Below are positions 45,395 to 53,865 of a stretch of 64,000 nt of DNA, one piece after another. How positions within the stretch are numbered: position 1 is the stretch's first letter; every line of letters starts with the position of its first letter. The notes under the pieces are model-generated. The model was not told the DNA's origin, did no database searches, and saw only the letters and a program-made list of their open reading frames with translations. A program made the translations under genes and the position numbers. The DNA comes from Thiocystis violacea (GTDB lineage: Bacteria > Pseudomonadota > Gammaproteobacteria > Chromatiales > Chromatiaceae): assembly GCF_016583565.1 (NCBI RefSeq), contig NZ_NRRF01000003.1, positions 62,001 to 126,000 on the forward strand. The letters run 5' to 3'.

Positions 45395-45774
45395 CAGACG
45401 TCCTTCAACTCGGTCAAGCCGGCCACGTCGGCCTTGCCGGTGAGGCGGTGATACTGGACAGCCAGACTGATTCCCAGGCCGAGCACCGCCAGGCCGATCA
45501 CGATGGCCGTCAGGGTCAGCGCCTGGGGAACCGGATCCGCCATGCCGACGAAGCCCTGGAGGCCATCGGAGAGGATCGGCGCCGTCTCGCCCGGCGAGGT
45601 GGCAAGCCCGATGAAGAGCAGATAGACCGCCAGCTCCATCACCGCGATGCTGATGAGGATCTTCAACAGGTGCCGTTTGGCCAGCAGGCCGTAGAGCCCG
45701 ATGAAGAATAGAGTCAGACTCCCCAGTACATAGATGCCATGCAGCACCCGGGGCTCATCCAAGAACGACAACAT
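45394..45774 (-). CDS. mrpC: MrpC/NuoK-like subunit
   Basis: A 126-residue, three-helix subunit of the NuoK/MrpC family. Helix 2 holds the conserved Glu in SIAVMELAVYLLFIGL. The loop SPGETAPILSDG is typical for MrpC/MnhC (MbhG). Its stop overlaps the mrpD start (TGATG). A 131-base gap separates it from the MrpB-like gene upstream, the only sizeable gap in the first half of the operon. Confidence 0.92.
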   Translation of the reverse strand: MLSFLDEPRVLHGIYVLGSLTLFFIGLYGLLAKRHLLKILISIAVMELAVYLLFIGLATSPGETAPILSDGLQGFVGMADPVPQALTLTAIVIGLAVLGLGISLAVQYHRLTGKADVAGLTELKDV

Positions 45775-45905
45775 TCCCTACAACTCCTTACTACAACGTC
45801 AGTGAGGCGGAGCCTCGGACCGATGTGATGTCTCGGGCCAGCCAGCAACCCCGCGCGCGACTTGCCGATCAGAAGACCGGACGCACAGGCTTCCGCGGGA
45901 TTTAG

Positions 45906-46670
45906 TCAGGATGTCTCGGCGTCGGGCGGATGGCTGCTGCCACGCTCCAGCATATCGCCGAAGATGGCGGCGACTTCGGCGCCGACCTTGACGCCGACCA
46001 GGCAATAGACGACGGGGATGACGCCCGCGGACAGCAGCCGGCCCATGTCCGCGACCGGGTGAGGCAGGAAGTTGCCGAGGAAGGTCGCCGTGCCGAGCAG
46101 TATCAAACCCAGGAGTCCGACAAGGACGAAGCCGCTGCCGGAGAGCGCTTCGAGCAACCCGATCAGACTGTGATTCAGAACGAAGGTGCGATCCGCCAGC
46201 ATGCGCAGGAAGAAGGCGGTCGCGATGATGACGCCGCCCTGGAATCCGCCGCCGGGCGAGAGATGGCCGTGCACCACCACATAGACGCCCAGCAGGACGA
46301 GGACCGGGAAGAGCAGGCGCACCCCCGTCATCAGCATCTCGTTCGGGTCACTGATCGGCGTCTCCGCCCCCTCGGCCCCGGCACGCTGCCGCGCGCCGAA
46401 GAGGAGCCCGATGCCGGTGGCCGCCAGGAAGAGCACGGTCACCTCGCCCAGGGTGTCGAAGCCGCGGTAGCTGACCACCACGGAGGTCACGGCATTGGCC
46501 GAGGCGGTCTCCGCATTGCGTGCGAGCAGGGCGTCGCCGACGCTGGCCGTCTGCCCATCCAGCCCGTACTGAAACAGGATGCCGAGGTGCGCGGCAAACA
46601 GCCAGCCACAGAGCAGGACCAGCATCAGGGTCTTGGCTCTGACCCTCTTGCGCAATGGAACATCGCTCAT
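45906..46670 (-). CDS. MbhE-MrpB-type fused antiporter subunit
   Basis: A 254-residue membrane protein in two parts. Residues 1-100 resemble MbhE-type helices and include VTSVVVSYRGFDTLGEVTVLFLAATGIGLLF. Residues 105-250 are an MrpB/MnhB domain with LLFPVLVLLGVYVVVHGHLSPGGGFQGGVI. In Pyrococcus complexes these are separate (E and F); here they are one chain. The start overlaps the DUF4040 gene by 4 bases. Confidence 0.88.
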   Translation of the reverse strand: MSDVPLRKRVRAKTLMLVLLCGWLFAAHLGILFQYGLDGQTASVGDALLARNAETASANAVTSVVVSYRGFDTLGEVTVLFLAATGIGLLFGARQRAGAEGAETPISDPNEMLMTGVRLLFPVLVLLGVYVVVHGHLSPGGGFQGGVIIATAFFLRMLADRTFVLNHSLIGLLEALSGSGFVLVGLLGLILLGTATFLGNFLPHPVADMGRLLSAGVIPVVYCLVGVKVGAEVAAIFGDMLERGSSHPPDAETS

Positions 46671-46921
46671 TTCAGCCCCTTGTCTTCAGAACGCCCAAGC
46701 TGGCGGACACCCATGAGCAGCACGAAGCTGCCGGCGGCCGCGCCGATCGCCGCCTCGGTCAGGGCCACGTCGGGGGCCTGCAGCAGGAAGAACTGGCCCA
46801 CGGCACCCAGACTGACCAGAGAGAAGCCCACCACGGACTGCAGCAGGTCGTCCTGGACGATGGCCATCCAGGCCCCCGCGATCATCCAGACGAAGAGCAG
46901 GGAGACGAGCAGCCCGGTCAT
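46667..46921 (-). CDS. DUF4040 (MbhD-like) antiporter subunit
   Basis: An 84-residue membrane subunit of three short helices. QDDLLQSVVGFSLVSLGAVGQFFLLQAPDVALTEAAIGAA is the family core, equivalent to helices of the MrpA C-terminal region that form part of the Na+ path. Overlaps both neighbours by 4 bases. Confidence 0.9.
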   Translation of the reverse strand: MTGLLVSLLFVWMIAGAWMAIVQDDLLQSVVGFSLVSLGAVGQFFLLQAPDVALTEAAIGAAAGSFVLLMGVRQLGRSEDKGLK

Positions 46922-47280
46922 GACGTGACCTCCTCGACCGCGCGCCCATCGCCGGACTCTTCCGCCGCGGACCTGCGCTCCGCATAGGCATCGTGGACCA
47001 AGATCGTCCCCAGTGTGCCACTGCGATAGGCCGCGCGCGCCAGGACGGACGAGCTGAGCGGATTGGTCAGCAGGATGAAGAGGGCGAGCAGCAGCAGCCG
47101 CGGCGCCCAGGCCGGCTCCACGCAGGCCGCGCCCAGCAGCATGAGCAAGGAGCCCATGGTGGTCGCCTTGGCGCCGGCATGCATCCGGGTGAAGACATCC
47201 GGCATGCGAATCAGGCCAAGCCCGCTGACCCAGAAGAAGAAGGCCCCACCCGCCATCAGCACATACCCCAGGATCTCCAT
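46918..47280 (-). CDS. mrpG: MrpG-like antiporter subunit G
   Basis: A 120-residue protein with three helices (GYVLMAGGAFFFWVSGLGLI and others) and the conserved loop RMPDVFTRMHAGAKATTMGSLLMLLG, diagnostic of MrpG/MnhG (MbhC). The polar C-terminal 25 residues are longer than usual. It begins one base before the end of the mrpF gene's stop region, with no spacer. Confidence 0.92.
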   Translation of the reverse strand: MEILGYVLMAGGAFFFWVSGLGLIRMPDVFTRMHAGAKATTMGSLLMLLGAACVEPAWAPRLLLLALFILLTNPLSSSVLARAAYRSGTLGTILVHDAYAERRSAAEESGDGRAVEEVTS

Positions 47281-47529
47281 TCAGACCCCCTTCTCAAGAA
47301 AGCGCCCGAAGAGCACGACGCCGGCGAAACCGACCAATGCAAATACGAAGGCAACATCGAGATAGATGCTCCGGCCCTCATGGATCGCCAGCAGTGTGAG
47401 CAGGGAGATGAAGAGAACGCTCAGCGTATCCAGGGCCAGGATGCGGTTGGGGGCATCCGGTCCTTTCAGGAAGCGCCAGAGGATCATGGCAATCGGAGGC
47501 AGGAGCAGCAGAATCAGCAATTCGAACAT
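47281..47529 (-). CDS. mrpF: MrpF-like antiporter subunit F, first gene of the Mrp-Mbx-like operon
   Basis: An 82-residue, three-helix protein. FLKGPDAPNRILALDTLSVLFIS is the MrpF/MnhF (MbhB) hallmark, where the conserved Asp lies in helix 2. It is the promoter-proximal gene of a 13-gene minus-strand operon ending with mrpE. Confidence 0.9.
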   Translation of the reverse strand: MFELLILLLLPPIAMILWRFLKGPDAPNRILALDTLSVLFISLLTLLAIHEGRSIYLDVAFVFALVGFAGVVLFGRFLEKGV

Positions 47530-48224
47530 AGAGCGCCCCTTGGCTTGATTGAAACGACGACAAGCCCTGAAAGCGCGACACGCGTCAGACTCTCATGACA
47601 ACTCAGATTCGGCGCGGAGTGTAACACCCCGAGGTGACGACCCATCACGCCTTGCCAAGTTCGCTGTCGGAACTCTGACGATAGGGTTGGGGGAGATCCG
47701 ATGTTGAACCAGAGCAGGGCCGGCTCTCGCGAGCCGCGTGTGTTATGCCAGATCTCTCGCCGAATTGCGCTGATGCTTATCAATGCTGATGCTTATCAAT
47801 GCTGATGCTTATCAATGCTGATGCTTATCAAGTGACTTCGCTGGCTGCCTCGGCACCGGCGAGATCCCCGAGCCGAGCGATTCACGGTGAGCCGCGACTG
47901 GGGCACGGCAGCCACCAGCCGCCCCGAAACACCGGCTCCACGCTGACCCCGTGCCGGATCACTGATCCTGGTCAAGATTTCGGGAGCGTCGGCCGAATCC
48001 CGCGCGTCCCGCCTGTGCTACGTTGGCGCCCGGTTTCAACCGATCCATCATGCGATTGCCGGAAAAAACCCTGCCCGATGGGCCGGATGTTGGTCCGTCT
48101 TCAAGGAGCATTCACCAGAGCATCGAGCGACGATTTGACGCTCAGTGTGACACGGAAGGCAGGCCACTCAACCCGTCAACGGGCATGGTCTTCGACACGA
48201 ATCGCCGAAGAAGAAGGTGCCATT
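47530..48224. other. long divergent intergenic region upstream of the Mrp-Mbx-like operon
   Basis: About 695 bases between mrpF (minus) and the transporter-like gene (plus). It contains four tandem 16-bp repeats at 47769-47832. I could not identify a convincing -35/-10 or sigma-54 promoter for either gene. No credible small gene is visible. Confidence 0.4.
47769..47832. repeat. four tandem copies of a 16-bp repeat
   Basis: GCTGATGCTTATCAAT is repeated exactly three times and a fourth time with one change. Each copy contains the small palindrome TGAT-GCTT-ATCA. It lies about 240 bases upstream of mrpF and about 390 bases upstream of the transporter-like start. It could be an array of operator sites or a slippage product. 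Confidence 0.92.
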
Positions 48225-49202
48225 ATGAGACGTACCCCCATAAGACGTGCCCCATTGAGAGTCCTCGCCACTGCAGCGGGTCTTGCCGCCATGCAGACGG
48301 TCTGCGCCTACGACCTGCCGGCCGTGAATCTCGGCTTCACCAGCTTCCTGGACGGCGCGCCGCCGGCCGGCCCCGGCTGGTATGTCCAGCAGTATGTCCA
48401 ACTCTATCGCAATGGCCGGCTGAAGGACGGCGACGGCCACGACATGCGCCTGCCGACCCCGCGCGGGCTGGAGAAGGCGCAAGTCGACGCAAACATCAGT
48501 CTGACCCAACTGGTCTACCAATCGGATCAGGAGCTGGCCTTCGGCGGCAAGTGGGGCATGAACCTCATGCTCCCGGCCGTCGGCTTCGACCTGGATCCGA
48601 AGGACAACCTGGCCCTCTCCGCCAACAGCGCCAACCTCGGCGATCTGCTGGTCGGCCCTTACCTGCAGTGGGATCCCATCATGGGCGCGAACGGCCCCAA
48701 GCTGGTGCAGCGCGTCGAGTTCCAGATGCTGCTCCCGACCGGGGCCTATGACGCGGACCACGCGCTCAATCCGGGCAGCAACGTCTTCTCCTTCAACCCC
48801 TACTGGGCGGCCACCGCCTTCCTGGCGCCGAAGTGGACCCTGTCCTGGCGCCTGCACTATCTCTGGAACGCGGAGAACTCAGACCCCTACACCCCGCTCG
48901 AAGCCAAGGACGCGCAGGCCGGCCAGGCCATTCACATCAACTTCGCAAGCGCCTACGAGGTGCTCCCGAACCGGCTGCGGATCGGCATCAACGGCTACTA
49001 TCTGAAGCAGATCACCGAGAACAAGCTGGACGGGCACGACCTGTCCGATTCCAAGGAGCAGGTGCTCGGCATCGGCCCAGGTCTCGTCTACCACTTCTCG
49101 AAGCACGATCACCTCTTCGCCAACGTTTACTGGGAGACCTGGGCGGAGAACCGGACCGAAGGATCCAGAGTCAACCTGCGCTATGTGCACCACTTCCAGT
49201 GA
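48225..49202 (+). CDS. outer-membrane transporter-like protein (SphA/phenol MetA-pathway family)
   Basis: A 325-residue exported protein from ATG 48225 with AAGAAGG about 7 bases upstream. The signal peptide ([18 protein letters not shown]) is followed by alternating beta-strand segments ending in an aromatic residue ([10 protein letters not shown]), typical of an outer-membrane beta barrel. [26 protein letters not shown] and [26 protein letters not shown] fit the SphA / MetA-pathway-of-phenol-degradation transporter family. Substrate unknown. Confidence 0.82.
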   Translation: MRRTPIRRAPLRVLATAAGLAAMQTVCAYDLPAVNLGFTSFLDGAPPAGPGWYVQQYVQLYRNGRLKDGDGHDMRLPTPRGLEKAQVDANISLTQLVYQSDQELAFGGKWGMNLMLPAVGFDLDPKDNLALSANSANLGDLLVGPYLQWDPIMGANGPKLVQRVEFQMLLPTGAYDADHALNPGSNVFSFNPYWAATAFLAPKWTLSWRLHYLWNAENSDPYTPLEAKDAQAGQAIHINFASAYEVLPNRLRIGINGYYLKQITENKLDGHDLSDSKEQVLGIGPGLVYHFSKHDHLFANVYWETWAENRTEGSRVNLRYVHHFQ

Positions 49203-49205
49203 GCG

Positions 49206-50297
49206 TCAGAGCCCTTCGTAGACCAGGGGGACACGCCGGCTGACGCTGGTGAAGAGTTGATAGGCGATGGTGTCGCTCGCGTGGGCGACATCCGTCGCCG
49301 AGACCGTCCGCCCCCAGAGCTCGACCGGATCACCCAGACGCACGTCCTCCATGCCGGTCAGGTCCAGGGTGATCATGTCCATGGAGACGCGGCCGATCAC
49401 CCGCGTGATGCGCCCCTTGACGGCAACCGGTGAGCCATCCCTGGCGTGACGGGGATAGCCGTCCGCATAGCCGACGGCCGCCACGCCGACCCGGGTCGGG
49501 CGGTCACAGACGAAGCGCCCGCCGTAGCCGATGGGATCGCCCGGCCGGAGATCCCGAATGGCGATCAGCGCCGATTCCAGGGTCATGGCCGGGCGCAGAT
49601 CGCGGGCACGCGCATCCTCGCTGGCGAAGGGCGAGGCGCCGTAGAGCATGATGCCGGGGCGCGTCCAGTCACGATGCGCCCGCGGCCAGGCAAGGATGGC
49701 GGCCGAATTGGCCAGGCTGCACGGCAGCGGCGCGCCCTGAAGGGCCTGGTCGAAGACCTCCAGCTGGGTGTGCGTATAGGGGTGCTCGGGTTCGTCCGCG
49801 CGCGCGAAGTGCGTCATGGCGCATCGCTGACCGACATGCGGGCAAGCCCGCAGGCGGGCATGGACCTCGGCGAACGCCTCCGGGGCAAAGCCGACCCGAT
49901 GCATGCCGGAGTCGATCTTGATCCAGCATGGCAGCGGCCGCGAGGGACGCGCCGCCAGCACCCAGTCGAGCTGCTCCCGACAGTGGACCACCAGCGCCAG
50001 ATCGGCCCGGTCCGCCACGGCGATCTCGTCCGGCGAAAAGGCGCCCTCCAAGAGCAGAATGGGATTGCGGATCCCCGATTCGCGCAGCTCCAGCGCCTCC
50101 CCGAGACAGGCCACCGCGAAGCCGTCGGCCTGGGGCGCCAGCATCCGCCCGACCTGGACCGCGCCGTGACCATAGGCATTGGCCTTGATGACGGCCAGGG
50201 CGCGCGCCTTGGACGCAGCCCCTTTGGCGAGACGATAGTTGTGCAGGATGGCATCCAGATGGATGCGGGCTCTGAGCGGACGGGACGAGGGAATCAT
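49206..50297 (-). CDS. alr: alanine racemase
   Basis: A 363-residue PLP enzyme that makes D-alanine for peptidoglycan. The PLP lysine is in VIKANAYGHG (Lys38). The second half has AVGYADGYPR with the catalytic Tyr, and the C-terminal domain has RVIGRVSMDMITLDL. ATG 50297 is preferred; the open frame extends 32 residues further without similarity. It is convergent with the transporter-like gene with only 3 bases between their stops. Confidence 0.95.
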   Translation of the reverse strand: MIPSSRPLRARIHLDAILHNYRLAKGAASKARALAVIKANAYGHGAVQVGRMLAPQADGFAVACLGEALELRESGIRNPILLLEGAFSPDEIAVADRADLALVVHCREQLDWVLAARPSRPLPCWIKIDSGMHRVGFAPEAFAEVHARLRACPHVGQRCAMTHFARADEPEHPYTHTQLEVFDQALQGAPLPCSLANSAAILAWPRAHRDWTRPGIMLYGASPFASEDARARDLRPAMTLESALIAIRDLRPGDPIGYGGRFVCDRPTRVGVAAVGYADGYPRHARDGSPVAVKGRITRVIGRVSMDMITLDLTGMEDVRLGDPVELWGRTVSATDVAHASDTIAYQLFTSVSRRVPLVYEGL

Positions 50298-50424
50298 GAG
50301 GTCACTTTGCCATGGGCTCGACGCCTTGTCTCGCGCTCGGTCCGCGCGCGGATGCGGCGGCAGGCGCGGGGGCCTCGCCTCCAACAGGCGCATCGGACAG
50401 GGGCGGACAGAGTCTCACCTGAGA

Positions 50425-50444
50425 ATATAATTCAATGATTATAT
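50425..50444. promoter_or_regulatory. AT-rich perfect inverted repeat between alr and the hydrolase-OsmC gene
   Basis: ATATAAT and ATTATAT around a 6-base spacer, in an AT-rich island surrounded by GC-rich DNA. It lies 128 bases upstream of alr. It may combine -10-type elements on both strands with an operator. Confidence 0.45.
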
Positions 50445-50618
50445 GCGAGTTTCTCGCGCGCCGGTGTCGCTTGAACGAACGACTCGCGGTATATTGCAGC
50501 GCAGCATCGCGGCTGAATCGGCTCACGCACGCTGCCGCCGCGCCCTCTCTTCAACGGGGCCGTGTGCCCCGCTTGATTCCAGCCACCGCGGTCGCAACCC
50601 GATAGTGATCGCAAGCAC

Positions 50619-50665
50619 CGACCGATCCCGAACCCCGACTGATCCCGAACCGACTGATCCCGAAC
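50619..50665. repeat. three near-identical 15-bp repeats
   Basis: CGACYGATCCCGAAC occurs at 50619-50633, 50636-50650 and 50651-50665, upstream of the hydrolase-OsmC gene. The last two copies are exact; the first differs at one base. It ends 54 bases before the start codon, within the probable leader. Confidence 0.85.
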
Positions 50666-50719
50666 ATCGATTCGATCCTCATCACACCTCGGACGCACAT
50701 CTGACTGGATAGCCTTGGA

Positions 50720-51970
50720 ATGTCACGTATCAAGCTCGAGTTCCCGAACGCCGATGGCCAGACCCTGGTCGGTTTGCTGGAGACGCCGCCGGAGCGGGTT
50801 CCAGTCGCCCGCTATGCCCTCTTCGCCCACTGCTTCACCTGCAGCAAGGACGTGGCCGCCGCCAGCCGCATCAGCCGCGCGCTCGCCGCGCGCGGGATCG
50901 CCTCCCTCAGGTTCGACTTCACCGGACTGGGGAACAGCGACGGCGACTTCGCCAACACCAACTTCTCATCTAATGTGCAGGATCTGCTCGCCGCGGCGCG
51001 CAAGCTCGAGCAGGACTTCGAGGCGCCGGCGCTGCTCATCGGCCACAGTCTGGGCGGGGCCGCCGTGCTGGCCGCCGCGCCTCAGCTCCCCTCCGTGGAG
51101 GCGGTCGTGACCATCGCGGCACCCGCCACGGCCTCGCATGTCCAGCACCTGCTCAGCGGGGCGCGCGGTCAGCTCGAGGACGAGGGCGAGGCGGAGATCA
51201 AGATCGGTCTGCGCCGCTTCCGCATCAAGAAACAGCTGCTCGACGACCTGGCCCGCTATGGCGACGCGGATCACATTCGACACCTGAACCGCGCCCTTCT
51301 GGTCTTCCATTCGCCGCTCGACACCATCGTCGATATCGCGGAGGCCGCCAAGATCTACCAGGCCGCGCGACACCCCAAGAGCTTCATCTCGCTCGACAAC
51401 GCCGATCATATGCTCAGCAACCGCGAGGACGCCGAATACGTCGCGGAGACCCTGGTCGCTTGGGCGAGCCGCTATCTGGGGCTCGGCAGGCACGCCTTCG
51501 AGCCCAGCACGGGCACCGCGCCCAAGGTCGCGTCGGGCGAGGTCATGGTCACGGAGATCGACACCAACTTCCTGCGTGGTCTCTATACGGAGCACCACCA
51601 ATGGCTGGCCGACGAGCCCGCCGCCGTCGGCGGCTCGGACCTCGGCCCCTCGCCCTACGACCTGCTCCTCATGGCGCTGGGGGCCTGCACCTCCATGACG
51701 TTGCGCCAGTATGCCAAGCGCAAGGGCATCGACCTGGACGACGTGGAGGTGATGCTGCGCCATGAGCGCAACTATGCGAACGACTGCGGGGACTGCGAGG
51801 CGAAGCTCACCAAGGTCGATCGGATCGTCCAGCGCATCAACATCCACGGCAATCTCAGCGTCGCCGAACGCGCACGCTTGCTGGAGATCGCCGAGCGCTG
51901 CCCGGTGCATCGCACGCTGGATGCCATGCCCTTGATCGAGACGCGCTACGTCGAGGACGACTCGCACTGA
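50720..51970 (+). CDS. alpha/beta hydrolase-OsmC fusion protein
   Basis: A 416-residue two-domain protein. Residues 1-255 are an alpha/beta hydrolase with nucleophile elbow GHSLGGAAVL and the acid/His pair in SPLDTIVD and DNADHMLS. Residues 280-416 are an OsmC domain with the peroxidatic Cys in LGACTSMTLRQYAKRKG and the resolving Cys in ERCPVHRTL. Such fusions are known in proteobacteria and probably handle organic hydroperoxides or acyl peroxides. Monocistronic, with an AT-rich inverted repeat and short tandem repeats upstream. Confidence 0.92.
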   Translation: MSRIKLEFPNADGQTLVGLLETPPERVPVARYALFAHCFTCSKDVAAASRISRALAARGIASLRFDFTGLGNSDGDFANTNFSSNVQDLLAAARKLEQDFEAPALLIGHSLGGAAVLAAAPQLPSVEAVVTIAAPATASHVQHLLSGARGQLEDEGEAEIKIGLRRFRIKKQLLDDLARYGDADHIRHLNRALLVFHSPLDTIVDIAEAAKIYQAARHPKSFISLDNADHMLSNREDAEYVAETLVAWASRYLGLGRHAFEPSTGTAPKVASGEVMVTEIDTNFLRGLYTEHHQWLADEPAAVGGSDLGPSPYDLLLMALGACTSMTLRQYAKRKGIDLDDVEVMLRHERNYANDCGDCEAKLTKVDRIVQRINIHGNLSVAERARLLEIAERCPVHRTLDAMPLIETRYVEDDSH

Positions 51971-52054
51971 GGCGGCTTGGTCACCGACAGGCGCGCGGCG
52001 GCGCACCGACCGCCGGCGCGATGCCCGGGAGCCATGACATCCTGGGCATCGGCA

Positions 52055-53620
52055 TCAATCCGGCCGATAGCGGTAGAGCCACCAGGTGTGCAGCGGACGA
52101 CGGCAGGCTGGGCGGCCCCCTTCCTGCAAGGTCCGTCTCGGACAATCGAAGAACACACGCGCCTGCTCGGCCCGGAAGCCCGCAATCGGGGGAGGCGCGG
52201 CGAAGCGGGTCACCAGCCAAAAAGGCCCGAATAGCTCACCCGGACGCACGCGCGGCGCGATCTGACCTCGTAGATATTCCGAGGGACGGGTGAGACCCGG
52301 CCACTGGGTCGCATCGAGGTCGGGTCGATAGAACCTCAGCATCGCGGTCGTCTGGTAACGGTCCGCATAGACCGGCGCATCCAGCTCGCCGGCGATCCGC
52401 GCCAGCTCGGCAAAGCCGTGAGTCTCGCGCAGGATGCGGTTCTGACTGTCTGGCAGCGGCAAGGCGTCGGTCGCGGCATGGAAGGCGTAGAGACTCACGA
52501 GCAAGAGGTTGACGCCAGCCGCGGCGGCGACCCAGATGCGGACTGGACGCAGCCAAACCGCGAGCAGGGGCGCCGCGGACATGAGATAGACGACTGGCCA
52601 ATTGGCCTCCACCTCGCTCACCAGGGACACGGGACCGAAGAAGGCCAAGGGGAAGCCGGTCGCGGCGATCAGCAATGCTCGGGCAGACCCTGACAAGGCC
52701 GGCGCGCTGTCGGCGCCCACCGAGCGGAGCCGACCCACGCGCCGAATGAGCATCGCAACCAGCATGGCGCCCCAGAACCCGAGCTGAGTGCCGACATAGC
52801 CGAGCAGGCTGCCGAGCCGCTCGAGCGCGGATTGCGGCCCTTCATGGTCGATGGCATCCGCCTCCGGCGCCGCGAAGCCGGCCACCTCGATCGAGAAGCC
52901 ATGACCAAACTGAAAGCCCATGGTCAGCCAATCGTGCTGGGCATTCCAAAGGATGTTGGGCGAAAAGACCAGGAGCGCCGCCAGCCCGCCCAGGTAGGGC
53001 CAAGGCGTGCGCAAGGCCCGCCAGTCCGCAACCAGGATGGCCCAGAGGAAGACCGGGCCGACGAGCACCATGGTGTACTTGCCGAGCAGCCCGAGCCCGG
53101 TCGCCACGCCCGCTGTCACCCAGCGGCGCCTGTCGCCCGCCAGGGCGCGCTCCGCCTCATGCAGGGCCAACGCCCAAGCAAGCGCAAGCGCGGTCTCTGG
53201 CGTGATTAGGACACCGCCGGCGAGCCCCGGCAGGGTCGCGAAGGCAAGCAGCAGTGCGAGACTCAGATCTCTTGACCGAGTCAGTCCGGCGTTGAGGTAG
53301 AGCCTGGCAAGCACGAGCAGCGTGAGCGTGCTGGCGAGGATCCCCCCGAGTCGCGCCATCAGCGCGGAGCCCGGTTCGAGCAGAGTCCCGAGCCCCAAGA
53401 GGGCGACGCCTGGCGGATGGTCGAAGTAACCCCAGGCGAGGCTGCGTGCCCAGTCGAAGTAATAGGCCTCATCCTGGGTCACGGGCATGAAGGCGGCGAT
53501 GGCGATGCGCCACAGAGTCATGGCGGCGATCAGCATCAGGGGCACGCGCCAGAGCGAGGCAGGCGTTGGCGCGGCCGGTCTAGGAGTGCTCGGCGATCGG
53601 TCGGTCGAGGCTGGGTTCAT
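52055..53620 (-). CDS. ArnT/PMT-like GT39 family glycosyltransferase
   Basis: A 521-residue membrane protein with about 12 helices. The first periplasmic loop has PVTQDEAYYFDWARSLAWGYFDHPPG, in which DEAYY carries the catalytic acid of GT-C, ArnT/PMT-type enzymes. A large C-terminal periplasmic part follows (RVRPGELFGPFWLVTRF). It would transfer a sugar from an undecaprenyl-phosphate donor to lipid A, protein or glycan. It is divergent from a GT2-GtrA gene that could make such a lipid-linked sugar. Confidence 0.85.
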   Translation of the reverse strand: MNPASTDRSPSTPRPAAPTPASLWRVPLMLIAAMTLWRIAIAAFMPVTQDEAYYFDWARSLAWGYFDHPPGVALLGLGTLLEPGSALMARLGGILASTLTLLVLARLYLNAGLTRSRDLSLALLLAFATLPGLAGGVLITPETALALAWALALHEAERALAGDRRRWVTAGVATGLGLLGKYTMVLVGPVFLWAILVADWRALRTPWPYLGGLAALLVFSPNILWNAQHDWLTMGFQFGHGFSIEVAGFAAPEADAIDHEGPQSALERLGSLLGYVGTQLGFWGAMLVAMLIRRVGRLRSVGADSAPALSGSARALLIAATGFPLAFFGPVSLVSEVEANWPVVYLMSAAPLLAVWLRPVRIWVAAAAGVNLLLVSLYAFHAATDALPLPDSQNRILRETHGFAELARIAGELDAPVYADRYQTTAMLRFYRPDLDATQWPGLTRPSEYLRGQIAPRVRPGELFGPFWLVTRFAAPPPIAGFRAEQARVFFDCPRRTLQEGGRPACRRPLHTWWLYRYRPD

Positions 53621-53865
53621 TGCCTGTCTGCCTTACGTGGAATCTCTCGCCGGCCCACGGCTCGGCTCCAGAGGGGTTAGAATGCGCGTCCCATCGCGCT
53701 GCCGGCCAACCGAGCATGCACCCAGCCTTGGCCAGCCCGGCCGAGTCTTGGCAGGGACCACGGCCCCGCACCCGCGAGGACACCGCCATCGGGACCGAGA
53801 CGCGGGGCGAATCTTGACACAGACACCGGCCTCGAGGCCCGCAAACCGCTTTCAGGCGCTCTCTC

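Noticed and set aside
47769..47832. CRISPR array
   Set aside because: The repeats are directly adjacent with no spacers and only 16 bases long; no cas genes are present.
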